Positions 44,660 through 57,213 of a DNA stretch of 64,000 bases are shown piece by piece. Where the stretch lies: contig VWZW01000881.1 of the NCBI GenBank assembly GCA_013397115.1, positions 98,273 through 162,272 of the forward strand. The letters run 5' to 3'. Position numbers and translations under genes: made by a program. A model generated the notes under the pieces. It saw nothing but the letters and a program-made list of their open reading frames with translations, ran no database searches and had not been told where the DNA came from. Position 1 is the first letter of the stretch; each line of letters starts with the position of its first letter. The DNA comes from Edolisoma coerulescens (Eukaryota > Chordata > Aves > Passeriformes > Campephagidae).

Positions 44660-46250
44660 CTAAGGAGGAAAAACAAAAATCTGAATCAGAGAGGTCTAAT
44701 TCAACTTTCGTATCTTTAAATTGTGATCAGTATCTTTACTGGAATTGTTCACTCTCCCTTCAAGGATTCAGAACATCAGCAAATATTTTTATCAGTTTCA
44801 TACAGAGATCAGGCTTTCAAACCAGAAACTTCAAGTAGTAACATTTTCCAAAAGCTCCTAAAATCTGAGCTCTTCCAACATGGTCCTGGGCTGCACTTAC
44901 TCAAGGTCACTGCAAACTTTCTGGCTCCCAGCTGCTCAGTGTGCTGGTCACACACATGGTGTTAGTCATGAACTACCAGACTACTGAGGCTGCAAAAGTT
45001 ATTCCATAATTAAGATATTAAGGGAAGCCATAATCTTGCTTTTCCTTAACTTGATGGGAAATCTCCCACTCACTTTTCACACAGATTTTAGTACCTGTTA
45101 AACCCAAGGAAACTGGGACCCTGCTGCTGTAACTGCTGAAAGCCATGAACTGCAAGACAACAGAACTGCAATAATGTGTTTGAAGCACACTGCATTCCAA
45201 GTGGGTTTTAATGACTGTGCCAGCAGCATGAAGGACTAACACTTCCTATCCCCTAAATCCAACTGAAATCCCTAACAGCTATCACATGAACAGGTACAAA
45301 AAAACCAATCTGGACAGAATTCTGCATTTTCAGTGCACCTGGAAGTTGCATGGTAATGCTGTGGACCATCCCCCAATTTCTAACTCGGTGTCACAGCTGA
45401 ATCAGCCACAACCACTCACACTCCCTCTGGTGTTTTGTTCTAAAGCCTCAGCACTGCAGATTGCTCACACTGAGATGGGATCCCTCCTTCCCCACCATTC
45501 TCACATCAGCAAGTGACCTGCAGCCTCCTGAGAACACTGAACATACAAGCCCTGACCATTTTAGAGTTGCAGAGCTGCAGCTGGTATTCCAGCAGACCAT
45601 CTTGGGTGAAATTTACTTCTGTTTCCTGTATCGTGACCAAATCTCCTGTGTTTTACAGGGGCATTTCAATGCACACGATGTTCTCAGGATGAAGCCATCA
45701 TCCTCCTCCCCTCCCAAACATCCTGCAGAAAACACATAACTTTTACTTTCCTTGCTTCCATGTGTACATTAAATTGTGCTTTTCACCTCTCCAAATGAGC
45801 TCGCCTTCAAAATCTACCTCAGCTTGTGCCCCCTCTCTGTGGGACAATGGGACATGTCCCCTCTGTGCTCCCTATTTCTTCTGGGAACATCAGAGAGAAA
45901 CTCCAGGCAATTTTAACTCTGAATAAATCACCATTCAGGGCACTCAAAATACATCACTGTTAATTATTCTATTGATATCTTCCCATAGGACGGTCTTGTG
46001 GAAGAAAGGAAGTGAACACAGTACCTAAAGTCTCAATTTTACTACAGGACACATTAAATATTGATTAATCTAAAGGTTAACAGGTGAAGCAGGTCAGCCC
46101 TATGTGGAGAAAACAGTTGCACGCCTAAGAGAAGGGCTGAAGATTTTAATTCTACAACTTTAAGTGATAATTACACCATTCCTCAGAGAGGTTCTGGTAC
46201 CCAAAGGAAAACAAAAAAAAAAACCCACAGAGAAAGGGAAGCAGACTGAC

Positions 46251-46451
46251 CTGGATGGGAGGGATGTCAGGCAGGGAGGGCAGGTTCTCCGGGTTGGTGA
46301 CGGACGGGATGAGCTCGATGGCCGACACGGACGGGCTGGTGGGGCCGCGGTTGGCGCTGGCCATGGTGGCCGTGGTGGGGCTGGTGGGGTTGATGGTGGT
46401 GTTGTGCACGGACACCACCGGGAAGGGCCCCGCGTGGCCGGGGTTGGAGTG
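46251..46451 (-). CDS. TRIM33: TRIM33 exon 11: middle region
   Basis: Sixty-seven codons run from HSNPGHAGPFPVV to ENLPSLPDIPPIQ, in phase 0 at both ends. The exon is unusually GC-rich at third positions compared with its neighbours. Acceptor CTCCCCAG, donor GTCAGT. Confidence 0.93.
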
Positions 46452-47279
46452 CTGGGGAGACAGAGACACCGGGCTGGGTCACCGGGCCGGGCGCCGCAGC
46501 TCGCACGGCAACGCTGCCCTGGGGAGAGACCTCAACCCACCTGGGGCAAAACACACACTCCCAGCTAGCACAGCACCTGCCAGCACTGAGGGCAGAGCAA
46601 CTGCTACTCTGCTTCACTTGGAAGGGAAAAAATCCTTTATGTGGCTAGATAGTAAATAGACAGCACTTCTTCCACCAAATTATTTCGTATGTAGTTGTAT
46701 TTTCTTAAAGCAATTCCTCCCTCCAAAGATAGCTTTAGAGTTTACACATCTGTCGAATTTTTTTTTTTTAAGATGAAAGTAACTGTTTCAAGTAATATAA
46801 AGTCACTTTTGGTATTTCAGTCACATTAACATTCATTGTCAAGGATTTTTATTCTTAATGGCATGCAGAGCTCTGCATCAATGCTTCAGGTGTGAATTTA
46901 AAAACACTTCAGCAGTTGATTTAATCAAAACCCCTCAACTACATCACTTTGAACTTCACTACTCCTCACTATTCTCTAATAACCCTCTGAATGTTCTTTT
47001 CAGCTGAATGCCACTGAAAAGTGCAAAAGGAAACGTTTTGCTTCCCAGACCTAAACTGCAATACAAACGTCAGATTTCATTTTCACCCCTAAGGTTTGAA
47101 TTTCCTTACGTTCAGCAAAACTGTCACAGCACAGTAATGCAACATGGAACAGAAGCATATAAATGTGTGTAGCTGTGAGCTACAGGGGAACAGATAAACA
47201 CATTTACAGCTGGAGGTACCATCTACTGGAATGAAAGTCTGGCACAATGGCACAAATGAAGCGTGTACACAGGATATAC

Positions 47280-47444
47280 TTGTCTTTGAAGGTGAGGTTG
47301 CATCATGGAGTATTGAGGTCCATTGTGGCGTGGGATTCCTGGTATACGAGCAGCATTCTGAGCCATTCTCATCTGATGTGCTTGGAAAGCCCCACAGTTC
47401 ATGTTACCCCTCTGCATGGTCTGCATGCTGATCAACCTGGGAGG
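47280..47444 (-). CDS. TRIM33: TRIM33 exon 10: middle region
   Basis: Fifty-five codons run from PPRLISMQTMQRGNMNCGAF to MMQPHLQRQ. The donor GTATAT is weaker than usual. Both ends are phase 0. Confidence 0.93.
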
Positions 47445-47680
47445 CTGCAAGGGTTTGTGTTTTTTAAAATTTGTGCTTTTAACATGGAGAAAAGAAGCCC
47501 ATCTCTTTCCACAGTAGTAGTAACATAACATCAAGCAAAGCCAACAGCTGTCACATTAAAGTATCTCAAATCTCAAAAGACTTTAGTTTATAAATTGTTT
47601 TGTAAGTTTAGATTTGACAGGGCAATTTTACATCTCAGTGTTACGGTAGAAGGTGAAACAAGAACACGTAAGGGACTCAC

Positions 47681-47925
47681 CTGCTGCTGCAGGACTTGGG
47701 GGCTGCTCTGCCTGGGCACGGATGCAGATGGCTGGGCCATCCTCATCTGCTGCAGCTGCTGGTGTTTTTGGGCATACACTTGCTGCTGCATGTGCTGGAG
47801 TCGAAGCTGGGCCAGATTGATTTGTCCTGGAGCTTTGTTGATGTGGTTTGTTCCTGGAGGAGTTTGCCCAACCACGACATTGGGAGTGTAACTAGGGGTT
47901 GGTTTATTTTCAATGACCAGGTTAC
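47681..47925 (-). CDS. TRIM33: TRIM33 exon 9: glutamine-rich region
   Basis: Eighty-one codons plus a split glycine. It starts NLVIENKPTPSYTPNVVVG and contains the glutamine-rich HMQQQVYAQKHQQLQQMRM, ending VLQQQ. A threonine-repeat stretch present in the human protein near the end is missing here (from memory of the human sequence). Confidence 0.93.
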
Positions 47926-48787
47926 CTAAAAAAAACCAAAAGAAGCAATCAACAGTTAGATCTCATCATCCTCCAAAGGTTGGTATACATGGAATATTCA
48001 GATGTTTCTAATGCAGCTTCCTCAGAGCAATTTAAGCTTGAAATTTCCACTTTAAGTCTTCAATAACCATAGACAAGAAAAGCAAAAAGAGAACTACAAG
48101 AACTAACTGCAAACTTTAAAAAAAACTATCTGTGAGGGAAGAGTGAAAGAACTGGAACTACACAGCCTAAAAGCCACAACAGTCAGAAATTACTTCTCTG
48201 CCTTCACAAGAAATGGACAAAATGAGAAATAAAACAGAAAACAAACATGTTGAGCATGAAGTTTCTATGCCTAAAGAAGCAAAGCCTGGGAAGAGATACC
48301 TGGGGGATGGTGCAGAGTGTCCCATCACTGAGTGACTTGGGTTATACAAACATGACACAAACACTGCTACAAGCAAGTCCTGTCTTGCTCCAGTGTGTTG
48401 GACCATATTGCCTCTCTAGATAACTCCTGTCCTATTTTTATATGGAAAAGGCAAAATCGTTGATTTTTGTCTGTGAATGTGCACTTGTTGGAGCCTGCAC
48501 GTCCCTTTTTATTAAGGTTGACAGTTTCCTTTCTGTTTCCCAGAGAATCAACATCCTGGGCTGAAGATGGGAATACCCCAACCTGGATGGTGCACTCAGA
48601 GCAAGAAGTGAGTACACACAAAAGCTGGTATTTTTATCAGATTTTCTATGAGATTTTTATCCAACAGACAACTTCGCAAGCAGGTGCTAGCGGGTACCTC
48701 TGTCTCACTGTGCTCTCCCCCCTTCTCTCATTCAAAACCTGAACTTTGCAAACTCTGAGTGATTATATTTAATATACTGGAAACGGC

Positions 48788-48958
48788 ACAGGGTGCCCAG
48801 AGAAGCTGTGGCTGCCCCAGCCCTGGAAGTGTCCAAGGCCAGGTTGGATGGGGCTTGGAACAACCTGGGATAGTGGAAGGTGTCCCTGCCATGGCAGGGG
48901 GTGGAACAGAAGGAGCTTTAAGATCCCTTTCAACCCAAACCACTCTAATTCTGTGATC
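48788..48958 (+). mobile_element. CR1 LINE 3' fragment, family B, in TRIM33 intron 8
   Basis: CAGGGTGCCCAGAGAAGCTG starts the visible body, and CCACTCTAATTCTGTGATC ends it, in forward orientation (antisense to TRIM33). Confidence 0.85.
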
Positions 48959-49195
48959 AGGGCCATTCCTAGAACCATTCCCCTGGAAAACAATATCCAT
49001 TTAGAGAAAGCTTTGCTAACAGAAAGAACAGAGCAGATAATGAGGAGAATCAGGACTGGATGGGTTACGTCAAGAGAGTTTTTGTCTCCTGCATTAAGAG
49101 ATGTACTGCACTGCACACACTCCTGTTGGATGAACACCCCCAATTCAACCGAGTTTTTCCAGTGCCACAGAATAGACAAACACCAAATTTCTCAC

Positions 49196-49313
49196 CCAAA
49201 TTGACGACGTTCTTGGCCCAGAAGGTGGGGTCACAATGGAAGCGGATGGCTCCGTTGGCAGCCGGGACAGGATCGCATCGTGCCTTCAGAATGTGCCGTA
49301 GCTGGAACGTTAT
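49196..49313 (-). CDS. TRIM33: TRIM33 exon 8: TIF1-specific region after the coiled coil
   Basis: The exon encodes ITFQLRHILKARCDPVPAAN and ends FWAKNVVNLG with a split glycine. Its aromatic and tryptophan-bearing end belongs to the TIF1 signature sequence region. Acceptor TCTCTCAG, donor GTGAGA. Confidence 0.93.
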
Positions 49314-49744
49314 CTGAGAGAAACCAAAAACACTCAGTTGGTGACAAAGAAATACAGAATGAGCAATGAGAAGTGAGCATTTGCCCAGAGAGTTCAGGCC
49401 GTGGAACACCAACAAGGACTGGCAACAGCAAGTTTGGTTCATAGGCTGGGAACTCCTCAGTTCACCAGGAAAATCCCACATTGTACAACTTCTTTACTCT
49501 GAGGATTACAGAGCAGCACTGCGACACCACAGCACTGCTGCAATGACTCCAGTGAAGCACTGGGGTGCCTTTACAGAGCTTGACCCCATTCCTTCTACAC
49601 TAACACTCCTAAACCCTTATGGTAAAGGGTGAATTGTTGCACAATTGCTTGGCTCTGTTGTAAGACCTAAAGTTGAAGACATGGTGCCACAATGGGCCAT
49701 GATGGTGCCAATGAAGGACCCACATGGCAGAACTGTGTGGATCC

Positions 49745-50070
49745 TTTTAATTACCAGCATTTGACCTCATTTGTGTCTTAATCTCCCTCTGGGTACAGTT
49801 CATTCCCCTGCCCCCCTGTGTTCGTGGCTCAGGACACGTTCCCAGATTGGGACAGAAATTTGGTGTCAGGATGATGGTCTACAGTACCAGTGGTGAGCAC
49901 AGCCCTGGCCCTGCAGGTGAGCGACCTGCACGTGCAGAACTGGGGTGTACCTGCACTTTGGTATGAGAATTATCATTTTGGTTACCAACACTTGACTTGT
50001 TTGTGTCTTATCTCGCTACAGGTATATTGGAACTTTTCCCTGCTCTGGACATAGGGATTGGGACAGAACT
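49745..50070. repeat. Diverged direct duplication in TRIM33 intron 7
   Basis: Two segments about 230 bp apart share TTACCAGCATTTGACCTC / TTACCAACACTTGACTTG, then TTTGTGTCTTA, then GGGACAGAA. They look like an old direct duplication, or two parts of one old repeat. Identity is only moderate and the boundaries are approximate. Confidence 0.5.
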
Positions 50071-50084
50071 GCACAGCCCAGTCT

Positions 50085-50485
50085 GTGCAGCCACATGAGG
50101 AGTGGCTGAGGGCACTTTGGTCGGCTGGAGAAGAGGGGCCTGAGCTCAGACCTCACTGGGGGCTGCAGCTTCTTCCTCAGGAGCAGCAGAGGGGCGGCTC
50201 TGACCTCTGGGAGCAGGGACAGGACCCGAGGGAGCGGCTGGAGCTGGGCCAGGGCAGGCTCAGGCTGGAGATCAGGGAAAGGTTCATCCCCAGAGGGTGC
50301 TGGGCACTGCCCAGGCTCCCCAGGGAATGGGCACGGCCCCGAGGCTGCCAGAGCTCCAGGAGCGTTTGGACAGCGCTGCCAGGGATGCCCAGGGTGGGAT
50401 TTGGGGGTGGCTGTGCAGGGCAGGGGTTGGACTGGGTGATCTCTGTGGGTGAATCCCTTCCAGCTCGGGACATTCCACAATTCCC
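50085..50485 (+). mobile_element. CR1 LINE 3' fragment, family A, beside TRIM33 exon 7
   Basis: A forward copy of about 400 bp, the longest in the window, reaches back to GCTGGAGAAGAGGGGCCTGA and ends GGGACATTCCACAATTCC. Its right edge is about 20 bases from the splice donor of exon 7, in antisense orientation to the gene. Confidence 0.9.
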
Positions 50486-50505
50486 AGCCCCAGGATGCCC
50501 CTCAC

Positions 50506-50652
50506 CAGCCGCTTGCTGTAGAGCAGGGCAGTGCTGCTGCCACTCGCGATCGCCCAATTAGTGAAGTTCATCACGTGCTTCACTTGTCGTGACAGACCAG
50601 TGATGTCATTCTGCTGCTGTATTAACTTCATCTGTCTCTCCTTTGTTACATT
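50506..50652 (-). CDS. TRIM33: TRIM33 exon 7: end of coiled coil and TIF1 region
   Basis: Forty-nine codons begin NVTKERQMKLIQQQNDITGL and end TALLYSKRL. Phase 0 at both ends; acceptor TTTGCAG, donor GTGAGG. Confidence 0.94.
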
Positions 50653-51494
50653 CTGCAAAGAAACAGAAACTTTATTACAATGGGGCTTTCAGATTCAGGA
50701 GGTAAATGCAAACTGCTGTCAGGTTTTGGATCAAAAGGAAAACGTCCCAAGAAAATTTTAACAAATGCTAGGTAAACAAGAAAAGCCAAAATTCATGTAA
50801 TTTTAAATTATTTCTTTTACTCATGATCAAGTTACTCTTTTCTTCCAGGAACATTTGATTTCCTTGCCAAGTAATTGTTCCTTAACCAGGAAAAATCTAT
50901 TGTGATGCATTTGATCTTAAATTTTTCATGTCATGGCAGGCTGGCCACATGCACTGAACTAACTTCTTACAATGGATTTCCTCTCTTCAGATAAAACAGT
51001 AAGTGAAATTTTCATGGATTTTAATAAAAGTCAGAATGCAATTATTCACAATGTGCAGTCTGGAAAGGATGCTTGATCTCATGGTCTCCTTTATTATGCT
51101 GTACTACACAACTTTAAATACCAGCATTACACCTTCATGTACAAATACATGAGACTGCCCTGTCTGTTCTTACACAAACCTTTACAAAACTATTTGAGGA
51201 AATTATTCAATTACACACACCTGGGAATTATGTTACACAGAAATATGGCAAACAGAACATGGAAAGGAGATTTTCAGACACTCCTTTACAATGAGCCCAA
51301 TTCTGAATACGAGGCATAGACATAAAACTGAAGGACCCACGGGCTCTAATGAGAGGAGAAACAAGAGATGTAACTCCACCACACCACTCAGAGGCAATAT
51401 CAGTACCACAACACCTGCAGCCACACCAAACATGTGGGTCCTCAGCAGGGGACTGGAAACTCAACACCACCATTACTTTTTATTTTAAGTGTAC

Positions 51495-51609
51495 CTCAAG
51501 GTGCTGTAGGAGAGATTTTCCCTTTTTATTGATTTCATTGATGAGGGTGAATATAGCCACTTTGATTTCCTGTTCTACTCGTTTGTTGGTTTCATTTACT
51601 TCTTTTATC
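51495..51609 (-). CDS. TRIM33: TRIM33 exon 6: coiled coil
   Basis: After the completed split arginine it reads IKEVNETNKRVEQEIKVAIF and ends SLLQHLE. Heptad-like leucine/isoleucine spacing fits the TRIM coiled coil used for dimerisation. The acceptor follows a run of nine T. Confidence 0.94.
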
Positions 51610-53844
51610 CTAAAAAAAAAAACCAAAACACAATGGATTGTCAGTCACTTTACACTTCACTGCCAAATACAAATTCACAACTTGTTTTACTTCAAATAAT
51701 ATGAAAGCCCTTGTAGTTTACACTTTATATATAGAGAAAAAACCAGCCTCAACCACATGTGTGTCTGTATGTGCATTTATATATTTATATCCATATCGTG
51801 CCTCTCACTATGAAAAATTCGTATCTGATGCTTTAAACTTCTAAAATAATTTATATTAACCAGAAAAGAAATCAACCCCGAATTTCAAAATAATTCCTCC
51901 CTTCTAACAAAAAAGTTATTACAGACCTGTAATTAATACACAATAAAGATGTAAAATTTTCATTAATGATTTGCCTGGTATTAGTCTAGATTATTCTCTT
52001 GAGCTTTACTACTACCGCCTGTCACATTTTTATACCCTCTTCATCACTGCCATTTTTCCTCCATTTTAGTATATTTTCAGCTTCTTCAGACTCAAGCCAA
52101 TCATCTGGAGCTCTGTCCACAGAATTTGAAATACAGTTTCTTAAACTCATGGAAATTCTGGGTTTATTTGATCCTACACTGCCTTAATCAAACAAGATCA
52201 CATTGCAGCAGAATTCTTTGCCACGAGCCAATGTAAAGACTTAAGTTGCCCTTTTTCAAAGAGCTTTTTTGCTGCTAGATCAAGGATCTGATGTCATTCA
52301 GCCACAGGACCAGCACTCACTGGCTGATGATGAGCACTGCTGGGGCCAAAGCCCTTTAAAGCATCTTGGACACACGTGGTTTTTCATGACAGCACAACGT
52401 GGTCTCCTACTCCAAAAAACACCCAACCAACCCTTCATTAAGGCTGTGGAATCCCCCCTTGGCTTTGGCACCCAACAATTATTCCAGCAGAGCTGTTCCT
52501 TCAACACTTTTATGCTCCACGATCACAGACGACGGCAATTCCGCACCATCTGCCAACACTGACAACAAGATTGCAATATCTTTTTTTCTCCCCATTCCCT
52601 GAAGTCTTTGGGATGATGGATTTTGTGTCCTACACGCCAGCACAGCAGTGGAATGAATTGTCTCACCTGCACCAGCTATTTGGCTCAGCAGAAAATTGAG
52701 ATCTTGACACAATTCAATCCCATGCTGCAGCAATTCACTGAATTCACTGAAGCCAGAAACTCTTGGGCAAAAAACCCCCCACCATTACAATGTGTTATTC
52801 ATATGTGCATCATCCATTCCTGGAATTCTTATCAGAGAAGGTTTTGTGACATTTCCTGAGTTTTCAGTTTAATTATTTCCTATGTGACTGCGTTTCTGTC
52901 TCTTCAAGCATGTAAAAACCCTGTGCTTCACAATGGCGTTGTGTTTTTGGACCTTTCGAAGACTTCCATGGAAAATCAGCACATAAAAATATCAATTTTC
53001 ATTGCTTCCCTCTTCCCACATTTGCCTCTGTCATGTTGTATATTCTTCTTCCCTTACACTGCCTTTTTTTTTTTTTTTTTAAAATGTAAACGGCACCAAA
53101 AGGAGTTAAAAATTTGCATTAGAACTTCTCTATCTTCGGTGCACATCCTCCTGCCCTCGTACTTTCCACCCCCAGCCGATGTGTCATTTTGCAAATGACC
53201 TAAAAGCTGCAGGAGGCTCACAAAACCACCGAGAATCAGGGTGGAATTCCCTGAGCTGCAGCACAACCACGTCACCCCGGCGGGTGAAAAGCCAGCAGAG
53301 AGCACGTGCTCCCTCTGCCTCTCTGCTCAGTACTGAACGTGACGTAGAATTTCAGATAACCCTGGAAATCTTAAGTGAAGCTACCTAAAAAAAAAAAAAC
53401 CCAATCAAAACCCCCACAACCAACCACAGTTTCCTATTCAAATTCACACGAAGTTTTTTGTTACACAGTTATCAGAGGCCTTCATAAGAAACACAAAAAT
53501 ATTTTAATATTTCAACTCTTCTGTCGCCCAGAGGTAACTTAGAAGAAACCATAGGATGGGTTTCCTTGCCTTTTTTATTCCTTTTTTTTTCCCTCCCCCA
53601 ACCTAAAAGTGTAATAAATGTGTCACATCTCTGGTTCTAGTCAAAGTTGCCACAAAAGACATAAACTTTATATTTGTTTCTTGTAACAACTTCCAAGAGA
53701 TGCACAGTCTTGTAGGGGAAATAAAGATTATGAAAAGTAATTAATACATAGAATTAACTCCAATGTGTTATTCTGGCCCCATCATTCACCTTACTGTGAG
53801 TCATTAAAAAGACAGGTAATAGCTGATCATTTTGGGCAACTCAC

Positions 53845-53961
53845 CTATTTTGAACTTGGGCAGCTGCAAAATTTACATAATTCTTCTTCTCAAGAAGTTT
53901 GGCCAACAGGTTCTCAATTGCACCCTTCTGGTTCTGAAAAGCTTCCTCCAGGAACTGGTAC
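53845..53961 (-). CDS. TRIM33: TRIM33 exon 5: start of coiled coil
   Basis: The exon encodes YQFLEEAFQNQKGAIENLLA onward to AAAQVQN with split arginines at both edges. The acceptor GTTGAAAAG is purine-rich near the AG; the donor GTGAGT is strong. Confidence 0.93.
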
Positions 53962-55510
53962 CTTTTCAACACGCAAGAGGAGACACCGATTACCGAGGAG
54001 CAGTGGGCTGGAACTCAGGGCTCCCAGTTCAGGTGGAAAGCCATGAAATTTTGAGAAAATGTGACAAAACACTGAGAAAAATCAGACTCTGCATTCTCTG
54101 ACCAGTGTGCAAAATGTTTAAGTGCTGATAAAGTCTTTTGCTGCTGTCCAGGAGACTGAACCTCTGTGGGAAATTATCAATTCCAATCAAACAGGGATGC
54201 ACTGCCTCATTTCCCAGGACAGCAGGCAATGGAACAGCTCCAGGAGAAACCAGGAACCTCAAAGTTTGATGAGGAAAATGCACCAATAGATTAAACACAC
54301 ATTAAGGGATACCAAAAACCAACCCCCTAAACTATCCCAAATTCTCCAGTTTTTCAGCTGAGACTATACTGTTCACATTTGACTACATTAGTTTAATCTG
54401 AAGAAAATGTTCCTATTAAAAAACTTCAGGTTTTTTCCACCTCTGACACTTCCAAGTGAAGAACATTCCCTTCCAAGCTCTTCAACTAAACAGCTGCTAC
54501 CAGAGGTACCTTCCATTACTTCATCTGAAAAGAGGGCAAGTACCAACACTGAGGGAAAATAACAGGATTAGGTGCCTTTTCCTAACATTGGAATTATCAA
54601 TGCAACAGAAGCAAAATGCCCCTGAATTAAGCAGCTGCACAAGTTTCCATCTTTTCTGATCAACTGCTCAAAAACCAGGATTCCTACCAGTCACTTGCTA
54701 AGTCTTGTCCTTGCAATAAATAAAACTTCATGCTTCTGAAATATAATTTAAAATAACAACAGGGAAAACTTAAGGTCCCAGAACACCTTGGCAATGTTTT
54801 CCCAATATTCAAATTGACAGAAGACTCCTACAATTAATGAAGATCCTATAAGCTGCACTAGAAGCAACTTACACCATCTCTCAGAGAAAATGAAAAAGAA
54901 AGTAGTGTTGTTGTCTGTCACAATCCAGAATGTTACAATCCAACAGGAAAAGATTGTCTGGATTGTCACCAAACTTACAGCAACACAGGTTTTTTATTTA
55001 AATAACTCACAATCATAGTAACAGGGACTCAGACAAAGAACATCATTCACAACAAAGCTCTGTTAATTCAGTTTGTACCAGCAACAGACAAGTCTGAACT
55101 CCAAGAGTTCAGATTCTTCAGTCTCAGTGTTGGAATTTGGCTTTTTCTAAGAACAGTCTAAAGTTCCTGCAGACAGACAGCAGCACAAGGTTTTAGATAC
55201 TATAATACAAAAAAAGTAGCACTCCTAAAGCCCAAAGACAACAAAATTTGAAATGTTTGGGAGCTGCTGATTTTCTGAAATCATTTTCTTTGAGTTCAAA
55301 ATCATATTTCCACTTGAAGGAGAAATGAAAATCTACATTCAGCTTGTACTGCTAAAATTTTGCTGTAGCTCTTGCTACAGCCAAAATGCTTTTCTTTTTT
55401 CAATATTGTACTTCCAGCTCCCCAAGTGTGTGGACTGAAAACTGCCCAAATTAGAGGAATCACACAGCATTAGGCTGCTAAAAGAATTGTCAGCTTTCTA
55501 CAGCATCCCC

Positions 55511-55582
55511 TCCATGGCAGGGGGTGGAACTGGATGATATTTAAGGTCCCTTCCAACCCCAAACCATTTGGAATTCTATGAC
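55511..55582 (+). mobile_element. Short CR1 3' tail, family B, in TRIM33 intron 4
   Basis: GGTGGAACTGGATGATATTT leads to AACCATTTGGAATTCTATGA, a CR1 3' end in forward orientation. Confidence 0.8.
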
Positions 55583-56872
55583 TGAAACTCTGAACACTGG
55601 ACCATGGAGCTACTGAAATGGTGAATCACCCTCCTCTGGTGTAAACTATCAGGATTTCAGGTAAGAAGAAAACAGGGGATTAAAATCAATTCTTTTTCCA
55701 CTCGGCATGATTCTCCACAAAATCTCAGCTGTACTCCAGGCAGACAAAGCAGTGCCTTAATCATCTGTCACTCACACCTGCACACAGAACCATATGGAAG
55801 GAATATTCTGCAAAAAAAAGCACGTTAATAGCAATGAATTCTCCTTCTGGAGGAGCACAGGTAAGTGGGACAAGATCCATCTGTTAATCCATTAGCAACA
55901 TGCACAAAACAAATGCAAAGAAACCAACTAGAAGAAGTTAGTGAATATATCCCAGGAGAGGACCCTTTGTGACAAGGGAGTCATCCAGGATATTTATGAT
56001 CAGGCCTATGAAAGAACAGAGCAGGAATATTTGAGGTTGTTAATATTTTAATAACAGTAATTTCTCCATAGGCTGCTGCAGCAGTCTGAGAATAATCACT
56101 ATTCTGAGAAAAACAACACTAAATTCAATATTGCACCTTTACAGAGAAGAGTTACCTGCAGCCTGACTAGGAAGTGGTGCAGTGGTTGATAAATATGTAT
56201 TATCCCCAGATTCTCTATTGTAACACTGAAAAATATTTGTTCAGACATTCAAACAACTACACAACAGAGCTGCTAAAGAGCAGGAAGTTGGAATGTGTCT
56301 TAAAGGGGTTTCAACTCTTTTTCTACCAGAGACAAACCCAGCATTTCTTTTAACCTGGAATAACCAACTTTTAAACAACTAAAACCAAACCATTTTTCCC
56401 CTCTGCACCAGAAGAATATATTAATGCAAGAGGCAAAATTTAGACTTTCCTTTACAAAATTCCCCTAAAGACTGTTGCACAATCAAATATGCCCTTCCAG
56501 AAAATTACCTCACCCATGACTCACTCTATCACTTTTGCTTCTTTTACACCACCAGGTGTTCAGGGCTGCAGGAATTTCCATTGAAGTCCTGAACAGAGTG
56601 ACAGCACTGGGAACTGCCAGGCAAATTAACACCTGAATCCCACCAAACCTGCTCAGCCCATGCTGGTTTGAATCTGATCTTAAGGGACTTAACAAAGCTC
56701 AACCAACTGATGAAGTTTCCCTCACTCCACACGGGTTCTCCTTTACAAGGGATGGTTTCAGTCCAACAAGGAGTAAATGCAGCAGTATTTCCAACACAAC
56801 TGGTTCACATCAATGCCACTTCATCCTCTGAGACAGCACAGCACAGGAGTTAAGACATGGGAATATTTGTAC

Positions 56873-57005
56873 CTGTGTTCTTTGTGTTCCAGTAACTGAC
56901 AGTCTCTGCATGTCAGCCTGTCACAGGTCTCACAGAAAAGTTTTAACTGCTCTTGTTTGTGGACAGGGCAGAAAACAGGACGTTGACCAGATGCTCCCAC
57001 GGCCT
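56873..57005 (-). CDS. TRIM33: TRIM33 exon 4: B-box 2
   Basis: It reads AVGASGQRPVFCPVHKQEQL, then FCETCDRLTCRDCQLLEHKEH. The cysteine/histidine pattern is that of a type 2 B-box zinc domain. Acceptor AAAACAG, donor GTACAA, split codons at both ends. Confidence 0.95.
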
Positions 57006-57146
57006 CTGTTTTTAAAAATAAACCATTTGTGCATTTTAAAATAAAATTTTGACAATCTGAAGAGCAAAACAACTAACTTCCAGTAACAACTGAGGACTTG
57101 CAAAGGCACCTCCAGATCTGTTCTCACGCTCAAGTTACTGTGAACA

Positions 57147-57213
57147 CGTCAGGTCAGGGGCTGGATTTGATGATCTCAGAGGTCTTTCCCAACCTTAATG
57201 ATTCTGTGATTTA
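57147..57213 (+). mobile_element. Short old CR1 3' tail in TRIM33 intron 3
   Basis: GGGGCTGGATTTGATGATCT and CCTTAATGATTCTGTGATT form a short CR1 3' end from a different subfamily than families A and B. Confidence 0.65.

Noticed and set aside
46164..46568. 134-codon glycine/arginine-rich plus-strand frame
   Set aside because: It is the antisense shadow of the GC-rich TRIM33 exon 11.
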